Shown here piece by piece: positions 36,575-45,282 of a stretch of 64,000 nucleotides of DNA (position 1 is its first letter; the number at the start of each line of letters is the position of its first letter). The position numbers and the translations under genes are program-made. The notes under the pieces were generated by a model. That model had not been told where the DNA came from and made no database searches. It saw only the letters and a list, made by a program, of their open reading frames with translations. The stretch is from Amycolatopsis albispora. GTDB taxonomy: Bacteria; Actinomycetota; Actinomycetes; Mycobacteriales; Pseudonocardiaceae. The stretch lies in contig NZ_CP015163.1 of assembly GCF_003312875.1 (NCBI RefSeq), positions 7,378,001 through 7,442,000 on the forward strand. The letters are read 5' to 3'.

Positions 36575-38361
36575 CAGTACTTCCGCTCCATCGGCTCGTA
36601 CCGGGTGAAGGTCACCGGCTTGTAGTCCAGCCGGATGTCCGCGAGGAAACCGGTCAGCCCGAGCGGGGCGTCCGGGTCCTCTTCCTCCGGCATCTGCTTG
36701 TACGACATCGAGTGCCGCATGAAGTTCACGTCGTCGCGGTTCGGGTAGTCCTCGCGCGCGTGCCCGCCGCGGGACTCCTTGCGCGCCAGCGCGGCCACCA
36801 CCAGCGCCTCGGCGAGGTCGAGCAGGAAGCCCAGCTCGATCGCCTCGAGCAGGTCGGTGTTGAACCGCTTGCCCTTGTCCTGCACCGCGATCCGGCCGTA
36901 GCGCTCCTTGAGCGCCTGCACGTCGTTCAGCGCCTGCTTCAGCGTGTCCTCGGTGCGGTACACCGCCGCGTTCGAGTCCATCGTCTGCTGCAGCTCGGTC
37001 CGGATGTCGGCGACCCGCTCACCACCGTGCGCGGTGCGCAGGTGCTCGACCATGCCCTCGACCATGCGCGCCGGGTTCTCCGGCAGCTCGACGAAGTCGT
37101 GGCCGACGGCGTACTCCGCGGCGGCGATGCCGGCGCGGCGCCCGAACACGTTGATGTCCAGCAGCGAGTTGGTGCCGAGGCGGTTCGCGCCGTGCACCGA
37201 CACGCAGGCGACCTCACCCGCGGCGTACAGGCCGGGGATGACGTTGTTGTTGTCCCGCAGCGCCTCACCGTGCACGTTGGTCGGGATGCCACCCATCGCG
37301 TAGTGCGCGGTCGGGTACACCGGCACCGGCTCCTCGACCGGGTCCACGCCCAGGTAGGTGCGGGCGAACTCGGTGATGTCCGGCAGCTTGGTCTCCAGCA
37401 CCTCGGCCCCGAGGTGCGTGCAGTCCAGCAGCACGTAGTCCTTGTTCGGCCCGGCCCCGCGGCCTTCGAGCACCTCGAGCACCATCGACCGCGCGACGAT
37501 GTCCCGCGGCGCCAGGTCCTTGATCGTCGGCGCGTACCGCTCCATGAACCGCTCGCCGGACTCGTTGCGCAGGATCGCGCCCTCGCCGCGGGCACCCTCG
37601 GTGAGCAGGATGCCCAGCCCGGCCAGGCCGGTCGGGTGGAACTGGTAGAACTCGATGTCCTCCAGCGGCAGGCCCTTGCGGAAGTAGATGCCCATGCCGT
37701 CACCGGTCAGCGTGTGCGCGTTCGACGTGGTCTTGAAGACCTTGCCGAAGCCGCCGGTGGCGAACACGATGGACTTGGCCTGGAAGACGTGGATCTCGCC
37801 GGTGGCCAGCTCGTAGGCGATGGCGCCCGAGGCCTTCGGCCCGTCCGGGGTGTCCGTCATCGCGATGTCGAGCACGTAGAACTCGTTGAAGAACTCGATG
37901 CCGTGCTTGACGCAGTTCTGGTACAGCGTCTGCAGGATCATGTGCCCGGTGCGGTCCGCGGCGTAGCAGGCGCGGCGCACCGCGGCCTTGCCGTGGTCGC
38001 GGGTGTGCCCGCCGAACCGGCGCTGGTCGATCTTGCCCTCGGGCGTCCGGTTGAACGGCAGCCCCATCTTCTCCAGGTCCAGCACCGCGTCGATGGCCTC
38101 CTTGGCCATGATCTCGGCGGCGTCCTGGTCGGTGAGGTAGTCACCACCCTTGACCGTGTCGAAGGTGTGCCACTCCCAGTTGTCCTCTTCGACGTTGGCG
38201 AGCGCCGCGCACATGCCGCCCTGCGCGGCACCGGTGTGCGACCGCGTCGGGTACAGCTTGGTCAGCACCGCGGTGCGGGTGCGCTGGCCTGCTTCGATGG
38301 CGGCGCGCATGCCGGCGCCGCCTGCCCCGACGATCACCACGTCGTACTTGTGGAACTGCAT
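36574..38361 (-). CDS. sdhA: Succinate dehydrogenase flavoprotein subunit
   Basis: 595 residues from ATG 38361. FAD Rossmann VIVGAGGAGMRAAIEAG, covalent-flavin His42 in RSHTGAAQGG, EFYQFHPTGLAGLG (catalytic region) and HGANRLGTNSLLD are the family landmarks. It oxidises succinate to fumarate in the TCA cycle, docked on the membrane anchors. It lies 33 bp after sdhD and is translationally linked to sdhB. Confidence 0.98.
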   Translation of the reverse strand: MQFHKYDVVIVGAGGAGMRAAIEAGQRTRTAVLTKLYPTRSHTGAAQGGMCAALANVEEDNWEWHTFDTVKGGDYLTDQDAAEIMAKEAIDAVLDLEKMGLPFNRTPEGKIDQRRFGGHTRDHGKAAVRRACYAADRTGHMILQTLYQNCVKHGIEFFNEFYVLDIAMTDTPDGPKASGAIAYELATGEIHVFQAKSIVFATGGFGKVFKTTSNAHTLTGDGMGIYFRKGLPLEDIEFYQFHPTGLAGLGILLTEGARGEGAILRNESGERFMERYAPTIKDLAPRDIVARSMVLEVLEGRGAGPNKDYVLLDCTHLGAEVLETKLPDITEFARTYLGVDPVEEPVPVYPTAHYAMGGIPTNVHGEALRDNNNVIPGLYAAGEVACVSVHGANRLGTNSLLDINVFGRRAGIAAAEYAVGHDFVELPENPARMVEGMVEHLRTAHGGERVADIRTELQQTMDSNAAVYRTEDTLKQALNDVQALKERYGRIAVQDKGKRFNTDLLEAIELGFLLDLAEALVVAALARKESRGGHAREDYPNRDDVNFMRHSMSYKQMPEEEDPDAPLGLTGFLADIRLDYKPVTFTRYEPMERKY

Positions 38362-38394
38362 TTGCCGCTTCTCCTGAAGAACGTGTGTGGTGGG

Positions 38395-38811
38395 CTAGCT
38401 GGCCGGCATGTCCGGGTCGAAGGTGAAGATCACCATGGTGCCCACCGCGAGGATCAGCACCATCGAGACGTAGAGCACGATCTTCAGCCAGAAGCGCGTG
38501 CTGTCCTTGCGCGCGTAGTCGTCGATGATCGTGCGCACGCCGTTGCCGCCGTGCAGCTGGGCCAGCCACAGCATGGACAGGTCCCAGAACTGCCAGAACG
38601 GCGAGGCCCAGCGGCCGGCCACGAAGCCCCAGTTGATCCGGTGCACGCCGCCGTCGAGGATGTTCATGATGAACAGGTGGCCGAGCACCAGCACCACCAG
38701 CGCCACGCCGGAGACGCGCATGAACAGCCAGCTGTACAGCTCGAAGTTGCTGCGCCGGGCAGCCGGGCGCCGCGGGCTGCGCGGCTTGTCGAGGGGGAGC
38801 GCTGCGCTCAT
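38395..38811 (-). CDS. sdhD: Succinate dehydrogenase hydrophobic anchor subunit
   Basis: 138 residues from ATG 38811, overlapping the sdhC stop by one base. Three transmembrane helices; the first contains LYSWLFMRVSGVALVVLVLG, with a conserved His later in helix 1 (GHLFIMN). It helps bind heme/quinone and anchor SdhAB. Charged basic N-terminus on the cytoplasmic side. Confidence 0.93.
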   Translation of the reverse strand: MSAALPLDKPRSPRRPAARRSNFELYSWLFMRVSGVALVVLVLGHLFIMNILDGGVHRINWGFVAGRWASPFWQFWDLSMLWLAQLHGGNGVRTIIDDYARKDSTRFWLKIVLYVSMVLILAVGTMVIFTFDPDMPAS

Positions 38812-39257
38812 CAGTGACCGCCTCCGAACATCGTGCTGACGGTCCGCTCCAGCATGAAGTAGGTGCCGGGGACCATCACCAGCACCCACAGCCCGACCAG
38901 GCTCCAGAGCATCTGCTTCTGGTAGCGCGGGCCCTTCGACCAGAAGTCGACCAGGATCACCCGCAGGCCGTTGAGCGCGTGGAACAGCACGGCGCCGACC
39001 AGGCCCACCTCGATCAGGTTCACGATCGGGGTCTTGTAGGTCTCGATGACCTCGTCGTAGGCGTTCGGGGAGACGCGGACGAGCGCGGTGTCGAGCACGT
39101 GGACAAAGAGGAAGAAGAACGTGAGCACGCCGGTGATCCGGTGCAGCACCCAGGACCACATGCCTGGGTCACCGCGGTAGAACGTCCCGTTCCGGCGCGA
39201 GGCACCCGCCCGATCGCTTCGCGCCGCTTCGCTCGCGGCGCCAGCAGTGGTGGACAT
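38811..39257 (-). CDS. sdhC: Succinate dehydrogenase cytochrome b-type subunit
   Basis: 148 residues from ATG 39257, with GGAGG at 39268-39272 about 10 bp upstream. Three helices begin after YRGDPGMWSWVLHRITGVL, the conserved Ser/Arg/His start of SdhC, and FVHVLDTAL supplies the heme-ligand-type His. It is first in the sdhCDAB operon; the 440-bp upstream gap separates it from the nucleoside importer. Confidence 0.95.
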   Translation of the reverse strand: MSTTAGAASEAARSDRAGASRRNGTFYRGDPGMWSWVLHRITGVLTFFFLFVHVLDTALVRVSPNAYDEVIETYKTPIVNLIEVGLVGAVLFHALNGLRVILVDFWSKGPRYQKQMLWSLVGLWVLVMVPGTYFMLERTVSTMFGGGH

Positions 39258-39697
39258 CGGTGAACGGCCTCCAACGTCACTGATGGACTTGACCCCGGTG
39301 ACCGTGGCTTCGGCGTGCTCACCTGCGACTTCTGCGGTGAAGGCGCTTCGGTCAAGGTCATCGGGCGTGGATGCAGAGGATGCTAGACCTGCCCTTGACA
39401 CGGGGCTCACCCTCGGGTTGCCGTATGTGATGAGCGTTATGCCCGGCAGCGGCCGCGAGGCCGTCCGGGCCGCCTGTGGAGATCCACAAGGTGGCTTGTG
39501 GAACCACACTTTCCGGTGACAACGAGTGCACGGTTCATCGCTCGGGCGAACCACGAACAAACATTTGGGTTACGTAGCGTGCCTTCGATGTGTCCCGGTC
39601 ATGGCGGACGGGTACGGTTCGCCCCGTCGAACCCGGCAGTGGGGCCGGGTTGTTCTCGGGCACCGTTGTGAAAGAGCAGCGGGGAGGGAGAAGCACC
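39258..39697. promoter_or_regulatory. 440-bp divergent intergenic region of sdhC and the nucleoside importer
   Basis: No supportable gene. It must hold the promoters of sdhCDAB (minus) and the BMP lipoprotein operon (plus). Two adjacent dyads, TGTGGAGATCCACA (39475-39488) and TGTGGAACCACA (39497-39508), share the TGTGGA half-site and could be regulator sites. A GGGGAGGGA ribosome site precedes the lipoprotein GTG at 39698. Confidence 0.5.
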
Positions 39698-40852
39698 GTG
39701 CGCGGTACACGCAATCGCACACTGGCCGCCGTCGCCATGGCCGGTGTGCTGGCGCTGGCCGGTTGTGCGAAGGATTCCGGCAACACCGGCAGCGACGCCG
39801 CTGCACCGGGTGACCAGGGCGCGCAGGGTTGCGTCACCGCGCCCAAGCCGCCCGCCGCGGCCCCGGCCGCGCAGAGCCAGCCCCAGGACAGCGAGAAGGT
39901 CGACGCCTCCAAGCTGAAGGTCGGCCTGGCCTACGACGTGGGCGGGCGCGGGGACGCCTCGTTCAACGACGCGGCCGCCGCCGGTGCCGACCGGGCCAAG
40001 GCCGAGCTGGGTGTGCCCGCGATCAGCGAGAGCACCGCCACCGGCACCGAGTCCGAGGACTCGAAGCAGCAGCGCCTCAACCAGATGGCCAGCGAGGGCT
40101 ACAACCCGATCATCGCGGTCGGCTTCGCCTACGCCGACTCGATCAAGGCGGTGGCGCCGAAGTTCCCGGACACCAAGTTCGCCATCGTCGACGACGACTC
40201 GGTGCAGGCGCCGAACGTCACCCCGCTGGTCTTCGCCGAGGAGCAGGGCTCGTTCCTGGCCGGCGTCGCCGCGGTCTACAAGAGCAAGAACTGCCACGTC
40301 GGCTTCGTCGGCGGGGTGGACACCCCGCTGATCCAGAAGTTCGAGGCGGGCTTCCTGCAGGGCGTGAAGGCGGCCTCGTCCAAAGCCAAGATCGAGGACG
40401 AGTACCTGACCCCGGCCGGTGACATCTCCGGCTTCAACGACCCCGGCAAGGGCAACATCAAGGCCGCCGCCCAGATCAACAAGGGCGCGGACGTGATCTA
40501 CCACGCCGCCGGCGCCTCCGGGAAGGGCGTGTTCGAGGCCGCGAAGTCGTCGGGCAAGGCGCTGGCCATCGGCGTCGACTCCGACCAGTACAACCAGAAG
40601 ACGGTGGAGAACGCCAAGGACGTGATCATCACCTCGATGATCAAGCGCGTCGACGTCGCGGTGTTCGACTTCATCAAGGCCGTGGCCAAGGGTGACACCT
40701 CGACCCTGCCCAAGCGGTTCGACCTCAAGGTCGACGGCGTCGGCTACGCCACCTCCGGTGGCAAGATCGACGACATCAAGGACGTGCTGGACGGCTACAA
40801 GGCGCAGATCGTCTCGGGTGCCATCACGGTGTCCGACAAGCCGCAGAAGTAA
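39698..40852 (+). CDS. BMP-family nucleoside-binding lipoprotein
   Basis: 384 residues from GTG 39698, chosen by the ribosome site GGGGAGGGA at 39681-39689. Lipobox LALAGCAKD places the acylated Cys at 23. The mature protein has BMP/PnrA landmarks: KVGLAYDVGGRGDASFND, PIIAVGFAYADSI, VGFVGGVDTPLIQKFEAGF, VIYHAAGASGKGVFEAA and AIGVDSDQYNQ. This family binds purine and pyrimidine nucleosides for ABC import. It is first in a run with the ATPase, two permeases, cdd and deoA, which supports nucleosides as ligand. Confidence 0.93.
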   Translation: MRGTRNRTLAAVAMAGVLALAGCAKDSGNTGSDAAAPGDQGAQGCVTAPKPPAAAPAAQSQPQDSEKVDASKLKVGLAYDVGGRGDASFNDAAAAGADRAKAELGVPAISESTATGTESEDSKQQRLNQMASEGYNPIIAVGFAYADSIKAVAPKFPDTKFAIVDDDSVQAPNVTPLVFAEEQGSFLAGVAAVYKSKNCHVGFVGGVDTPLIQKFEAGFLQGVKAASSKAKIEDEYLTPAGDISGFNDPGKGNIKAAAQINKGADVIYHAAGASGKGVFEAAKSSGKALAIGVDSDQYNQKTVENAKDVIITSMIKRVDVAVFDFIKAVAKGDTSTLPKRFDLKVDGVGYATSGGKIDDIKDVLDGYKAQIVSGAITVSDKPQK

Positions 40853-40880
40853 GTCAGAGTTCAACACACACACACGCGTG

Positions 40881-40916
40881 GGGCCCTCCGGCGGCGAACC
40901 CGTCCGGCGGGCCCCC
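40881..40916 (+). terminator. GC-rich hairpin between the lipoprotein and ABC ATPase genes
   Basis: GGGGCCCTCCGG (40881-40892) pairs with CCGGCGGGCCCC (40905-40916), one mismatch, loop CGGCGAACCCGT. No U-tract. It would reduce read-through or protect the upstream mRNA, giving more binding protein than ATPase. Confidence 0.6.
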
Positions 40917-40945
40917 CGCGTTGTTTCCGGGAGTCACTCGTAGTC

Positions 40946-42508
40946 ATGACACAGCCGCAGCCCGAGCCCGGGTCACGCAGGCCGGTGGTCGAACTGGCCG
41001 GGATCACCAAGCGCTTTCCCGGGGTGGTCGCCAACTCCGACGTCAACCTGACCGTGTACGAGGGTGAGGTCCACGCGGTCTGCGGGGAGAACGGCGCCGG
41101 CAAGTCCACCCTGATGAAGATCCTCTACGGCATGCAGCGGCCGGACGAGGGCACCATCACCGTCAACGGCACCCAGGTCGAGCTGCGCAACCCGCAGGAC
41201 GCCATCCGCGCCGGGATCGGCATGGTGCACCAGCACTTCATGCTGGCCGACAACCTGACCGTGCGCGAGAACGTGCTGCTCGGCGCCGAGTCGCTGCACG
41301 GCATCGGCCGCGCGGCCAGGGCCCGGCTGGCCGAGCTGGCCGAGCGCACCGGCCTGCGCGCCGATCCGGACACCCTGCTCGAGGACCTCGGTGTGGCCGA
41401 CCGCCAGCGGGTCGAGATCGTCAAGGTGCTCTACCGCGGCGCGAAGATCGTCATCCTGGACGAGCCGACCGCGGTGCTGGTGCCGCAGGAGGTCGACGCG
41501 CTGTTCGAGACCGTGCGCGACATGCAGCGCCAGGGTTTCACCTTCATCTTCATCTCGCACAAGCTCGACGAGGTGCGCGCGATCGCCGATTCGGTGACGG
41601 TGATCCGCCGCGGCACCACGGTCGGCTCCGCCGATCCGAAGAAGATCAGCTCGCGGGAGCTGGCCGAGATGATGGTCGGCAGCGAGCTGCCCAGCCCCCA
41701 GACCCGCGAGTCCACTGTGACCAGTCGTGACGTGCTCCGGGTCTCGGGGCTGCGCCTGGCGGTCGACGGCTCGGACCGCGCGGTGCTGGACGACATCTCG
41801 TTCACCGTGCGCGCCGGTGAGGTGCTCGGCGTGGCCGGGGTCGAGGGCAACGGGCAGACCGAGCTGGTCGAGACGATCATGGGCATGCGCAAGGCCACCG
41901 GCGGCACGGTCGAGCTGGTCGACGCCGATGGCAAGGCCCGCAACCTGACCCGCCTGGGCACGCTGGCCCGCCGCGAGGCCGGCATCGGCTACATCGCCGA
42001 GGACCGCACCCGGCACAGCCTGCTGCTGACGCAACCGTTGTGGGCCAACCGGATCCTCGGCTACCAGACCAGGGAACCGGTGGCCAGGGGGCAGCTGCTG
42101 GACATCGCGGGCGCGCGCGAGGACACCGAGCGGATCGTCGCCGAATACGACGTGCGCACGCCGGGCATCGACGTGCCGGCGGCCGCGCTGTCCGGCGGCA
42201 ACCAGCAGAAACTGGTGGTGGGCCGGGAACTGTCCGGCAACCCGGTGCTGCTGATCGCCTCGCACCCGACGCGCGGGGTGGACGTCGGCGCGCAGGCGCT
42301 GATCTGGGAGCAGATCCGCGTCGCCCGCGCGAACGGGCTGGCCGTGCTGCTCATCTCCGCGGACCTGGACGAGCTGATCGGGCTGTCCGACACGATCCGC
42401 GTGATGCTGCGCGGGCGCCTGGTCAGCGAGGCCGATCCGGCCACCGTGACGCCGCAGGAACTCGGCTCGGCGATGACCGGCGCCGCTGAAGAAGGTGAAG
42501 TCGCATGA
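40946..42508 (+). CDS. Nucleoside ABC importer ATPase, duplicated (RbsA-type)
   Basis: 520 residues from ATG 40946 with two ATPase modules. The first has Walker A GENGAGKST (47-55), Q-loop MVHQHFML and VILDEPTAVLVPQE. Its signature segment reads LGVADRQRVEIVKVL, not a canonical LSGGQ/LSVGEQQ. The second module has a degenerate P-loop GVEGNGQTEL and an intact LSGGNQQKLVVGREL, as is usual in sugar/nucleoside CUT2-like ATPases. It powers the import of nucleosides with the two permeases that follow. Its stop overlaps the next gene as ATGA. Confidence 0.93.
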   Translation: MTQPQPEPGSRRPVVELAGITKRFPGVVANSDVNLTVYEGEVHAVCGENGAGKSTLMKILYGMQRPDEGTITVNGTQVELRNPQDAIRAGIGMVHQHFMLADNLTVRENVLLGAESLHGIGRAARARLAELAERTGLRADPDTLLEDLGVADRQRVEIVKVLYRGAKIVILDEPTAVLVPQEVDALFETVRDMQRQGFTFIFISHKLDEVRAIADSVTVIRRGTTVGSADPKKISSRELAEMMVGSELPSPQTRESTVTSRDVLRVSGLRLAVDGSDRAVLDDISFTVRAGEVLGVAGVEGNGQTELVETIMGMRKATGGTVELVDADGKARNLTRLGTLARREAGIGYIAEDRTRHSLLLTQPLWANRILGYQTREPVARGQLLDIAGAREDTERIVAEYDVRTPGIDVPAAALSGGNQQKLVVGRELSGNPVLLIASHPTRGVDVGAQALIWEQIRVARANGLAVLLISADLDELIGLSDTIRVMLRGRLVSEADPATVTPQELGSAMTGAAEEGEVA

Positions 42509-43614
42509 GTTCGTGGCGCACCAAGCTGCTGCCGCCACTGCTGGCGATCGTGTTCGCCGTGCTGATCTGCACGGTGGCGCTGCTGATCTCCGGGGCCGAC
42601 CCGCTGCAGGCCTTCGGCACCATGATCGCCCAGCTGTTCAAGGGCACCACCGCGATCGACACGCTGAACCTGGCCACGCCGTACTACCTGGCCGGGCTCG
42701 CGGTGGCGATCGGCTTCCAGATGAACCTGTTCAACATCGGCGTGGAGGGCCAGTACCGGTTCGCCGCGGTGATCGCCGCGATCGCCGGTGGCGCGCTGCA
42801 CCTGCCGCCGGTCATCCACGCGCTCGCGATCATCGTGGTCGCGGTGCTGGCGGGCATGCTCTACGCGGCCATCCCGGCGGTGCTGAAGGTGACCCGCGGG
42901 GTCAGCGAGGTCATCTCGACGATCATGCTGAACTCGATCGTCATCGGCATCATCGCCTTCCTGGTCAATCCCGAGCAGTTCGGCGTGCAGCGCGGCAACA
43001 ACGTGCACACCGAGCCGATCGACCCCTCCGGCCTGATCCCCGGCATCCCGCTCGGCCGCCTCGGTGAGCTGTTCGGCTTCGTGCTGATCGCCATCGCGGT
43101 CGGCGGCGCGTACTGGTTCATGCTCAACCGCACCCGCTTCGGCTTCGAACTGAAGGCGAGCGGCGAGTCGACCACGGCGGCCGCCGCCGGTGGCGTGAAC
43201 GCCAAGAAGATGACGCTGATCGCGATGCTGCTCTCCGGTGGCGTCGCCGGGCTGGTCGCCCTGCCGGAACTGCTCGGCCGCGACCACGTCTACGCCATCA
43301 CCGCCGCGCAGGGCTACGGCTTCACCGGGATCGCGGTGGCGCTGCTCGGCCGCAACCACCCGGCCGGGATCGCGCTCGGCGCGGTGCTGTGGGCCTTCCT
43401 GGACAAGTCGGCGGTGTCGCTCGAGCAGATCCAGGTGCCGAAGGAGATCGCCACCATCATGCAGGGCACGATCGTGCTGTCCGTTGTGGTCGCCTACGAA
43501 ATCGTGCGGCGCGCCGACCTGGCCGCCGAGCAGCGACGGGTCGGCAGGGCGCTGGCGGGCAACGGCCGCAAGCGCGGCAAGCCCGCCGACGTCAGCGAAG
43601 GGGGTGCGGTGTGA
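42505..43614 (+). CDS. Nucleoside ABC importer permease 1
   Basis: 369 residues from ATG 42505, overlapping the ATPase stop. Eight to nine membrane helices. FNIGVEGQYRFAAVIAAIAG is the conserved NIG-EGQ region of BPD_transp_2 family nucleoside permeases, and GYGFTGIAVALLGRNHPAGI is the usual later loop. GTGA overlap links it to the second permease. Confidence 0.92.
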   Translation: MSSWRTKLLPPLLAIVFAVLICTVALLISGADPLQAFGTMIAQLFKGTTAIDTLNLATPYYLAGLAVAIGFQMNLFNIGVEGQYRFAAVIAAIAGGALHLPPVIHALAIIVVAVLAGMLYAAIPAVLKVTRGVSEVISTIMLNSIVIGIIAFLVNPEQFGVQRGNNVHTEPIDPSGLIPGIPLGRLGELFGFVLIAIAVGGAYWFMLNRTRFGFELKASGESTTAAAAGGVNAKKMTLIAMLLSGGVAGLVALPELLGRDHVYAITAAQGYGFTGIAVALLGRNHPAGIALGAVLWAFLDKSAVSLEQIQVPKEIATIMQGTIVLSVVVAYEIVRRADLAAEQRRVGRALAGNGRKRGKPADVSEGGAV

Positions 43615-44891
43615 GCGTGCCAACGGATGTGAACCCGGCTCCCGCGCCGATGACGGTGCCGGGGACCGGCAAGCCGAAGCGGCGCCTGCCCGGCTGGGCC
43701 AGGGCGCTGCTCTGGGCCGCGGCCGCGCTGGTGGTGCTGTCCACCACCTCGTACCTGACCGGCGTGCCGGACCTGACCTCGTCGAACACCTCGCAGACCG
43801 CGTTGCGCCTGGCGCTGCCGATCCTGCTGGCCGGGCTCGGCGGGCTGTGGGCCGAACGCTCCGGCGTGATCAACATCGGCCTCGAGGGCATGATGATCCT
43901 CGGTACCTGGGGTGCGGCCTGGGGCGCCTACTACGGCGGTCCGTGGGCGGGCCTGGTGGCCGCGGTGGTGCTCGGCGCGCTCGGCGGGCTGCTGCACGCG
44001 ATCGCCACGGTCACCTTCAACGTCAACCACATCGTCTCCGGTGTGGCGCTGAACCTGCTCGGCCTCGGTGTGGCGAAGTACCTGGCGAGCCTGGTGTTCC
44101 AGCCGCTTTCGGGCAACCCGAAGCAGTCGCCGCCGGTGGAGAAGTTCGACACCTACTCGGCCACCTTCCTCTCCGACTGGCTCGGTGAGCTGGAGGACGC
44201 GCAGCGCGTCGGCATCTCCGACGTGGCCGGCATCGTGCGCGGCCTGATCACCGGTGTCTCGCCGCTGGCGATGCTGGCGCTGCTGCTGATCCCGGTGAGC
44301 TACTGGATCCTCTGGAAGACCCGGTTCGGCCTGCGCCTGCGCTCGTGCGGGGAGAACCCGGTGGCCGCGGAGTCCCTCGGCGTCAACGTCTACTTGCACA
44401 AGTACGTGGCGCTCGCGGTGTCCGGCGGGCTGGCCGGCCTGGGTGGCGCCTCGCTGGTGCTGCTGCCCGGTGGCGCGGACTACCTGGAGAACCAGACCAA
44501 CGGCCGCGGCTTCATCGGCCTGGCCGCGATGATCTTCGGCAACTGGCGGCCGGGCGGCCTGCTCGGTGGCGCGGCGCTGTTCGGGTACGCCGACGGCCTC
44601 CAGCTCTCCGGTGGCGGGTCGGCGGTGCTGGCGCTGCTGTACGGCGCGGTGATCCTGCTCGGTGTGATCGTGGTGATCCAGCTGTTCCGCCGCAAGTGGG
44701 TGGCGGCCGCGCTGGGCCTGGCCGGGGCGCTGGTCCTCTACTACATCTACTGGTCCAACGACGAACTGCCGAGCGATCTGATCCCGTACTCGGCGCACTT
44801 CGTCACGATCATCGTGCTGGCGGTGGCCTCGCAGCGTCTGCGGCCACCGAAGAAGATCGGCGCGAAGTACCGGCGAGGCGAAGGTGACTGA
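43611..44891 (+). CDS. Nucleoside ABC importer permease 2
   Basis: 426 residues from GTG 43611. A Pro-rich cytoplasmic N-terminus precedes ten or so helices. The family hallmark GVINIGLEGMMILGTWGAAW and NGRGFIGLAAMIFGNWRPGG are present. It pairs with permease 1 in the heterodimeric membrane channel. It is longer than permease 1 through C-terminal helices ending in a basic tail. It overlaps cdd by 8 bp. Confidence 0.92.
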   Translation: MSVPTDVNPAPAPMTVPGTGKPKRRLPGWARALLWAAAALVVLSTTSYLTGVPDLTSSNTSQTALRLALPILLAGLGGLWAERSGVINIGLEGMMILGTWGAAWGAYYGGPWAGLVAAVVLGALGGLLHAIATVTFNVNHIVSGVALNLLGLGVAKYLASLVFQPLSGNPKQSPPVEKFDTYSATFLSDWLGELEDAQRVGISDVAGIVRGLITGVSPLAMLALLLIPVSYWILWKTRFGLRLRSCGENPVAAESLGVNVYLHKYVALAVSGGLAGLGGASLVLLPGGADYLENQTNGRGFIGLAAMIFGNWRPGGLLGGAALFGYADGLQLSGGGSAVLALLYGAVILLGVIVVIQLFRRKWVAAALGLAGALVLYYIYWSNDELPSDLIPYSAHFVTIIVLAVASQRLRPPKKIGAKYRRGEGD

Positions 44892-45282
44892 GTCTTCTTT
44901 CGATTGGGACGCGTTGCGGGCCAGCGCGGTTCGCGCCGCGCAGCTCGCCTACGCGCCGTACTCGGGACTTCTGGTCGGCGTGGCGGCCATTGTGGACGAT
45001 GGTCGCGAGATCACCGGCTGCAACGTGGAGAACGCCTCGTACGGGCTGGGCCTGTGCGCGGAGTGCACGATGGCCGGGCAGCTGCGGCTGTCCGGCGGTG
45101 GCCGCCTGGTCGCGGTCGCCTGCCGCAGCGGTGACGGCGAGCTGCTGATGCCCTGCGGACGCTGCCGTCAGCTGCTCTACGAACACGGCGGCCCGGACTG
45201 CCTGGTGGACACGCCGAGCGGCATCCTGCCGATGTCGGCGGTGCTGCCCGACGCCTTCGGCCCGGAGCACCTGCCCGCATGA
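44884..45282 (+). CDS. cdd: Cytidine deaminase
   Basis: 132 residues from GTG 44884, the standard homotetrameric length. C58AE60 (zinc Cys and catalytic Glu) and P90CxxC94 are visible, along with NVENASYGL, the nucleoside-binding loop. It deaminates (deoxy)cytidine to (deoxy)uridine for salvage and feeds deoA. Overlaps the upstream permease and the downstream deoA start (ATGA). Confidence 0.96.
   Translation: MTESSFDWDALRASAVRAAQLAYAPYSGLLVGVAAIVDDGREITGCNVENASYGLGLCAECTMAGQLRLSGGGRLVAVACRSGDGELLMPCGRCRQLLYEHGGPDCLVDTPSGILPMSAVLPDAFGPEHLPA

Noticed and set aside
36712..38817. Long plus-strand frame opposite sdhA
   Set aside because: sdhA is unmistakable; the opposite frame has no recognisable domain.
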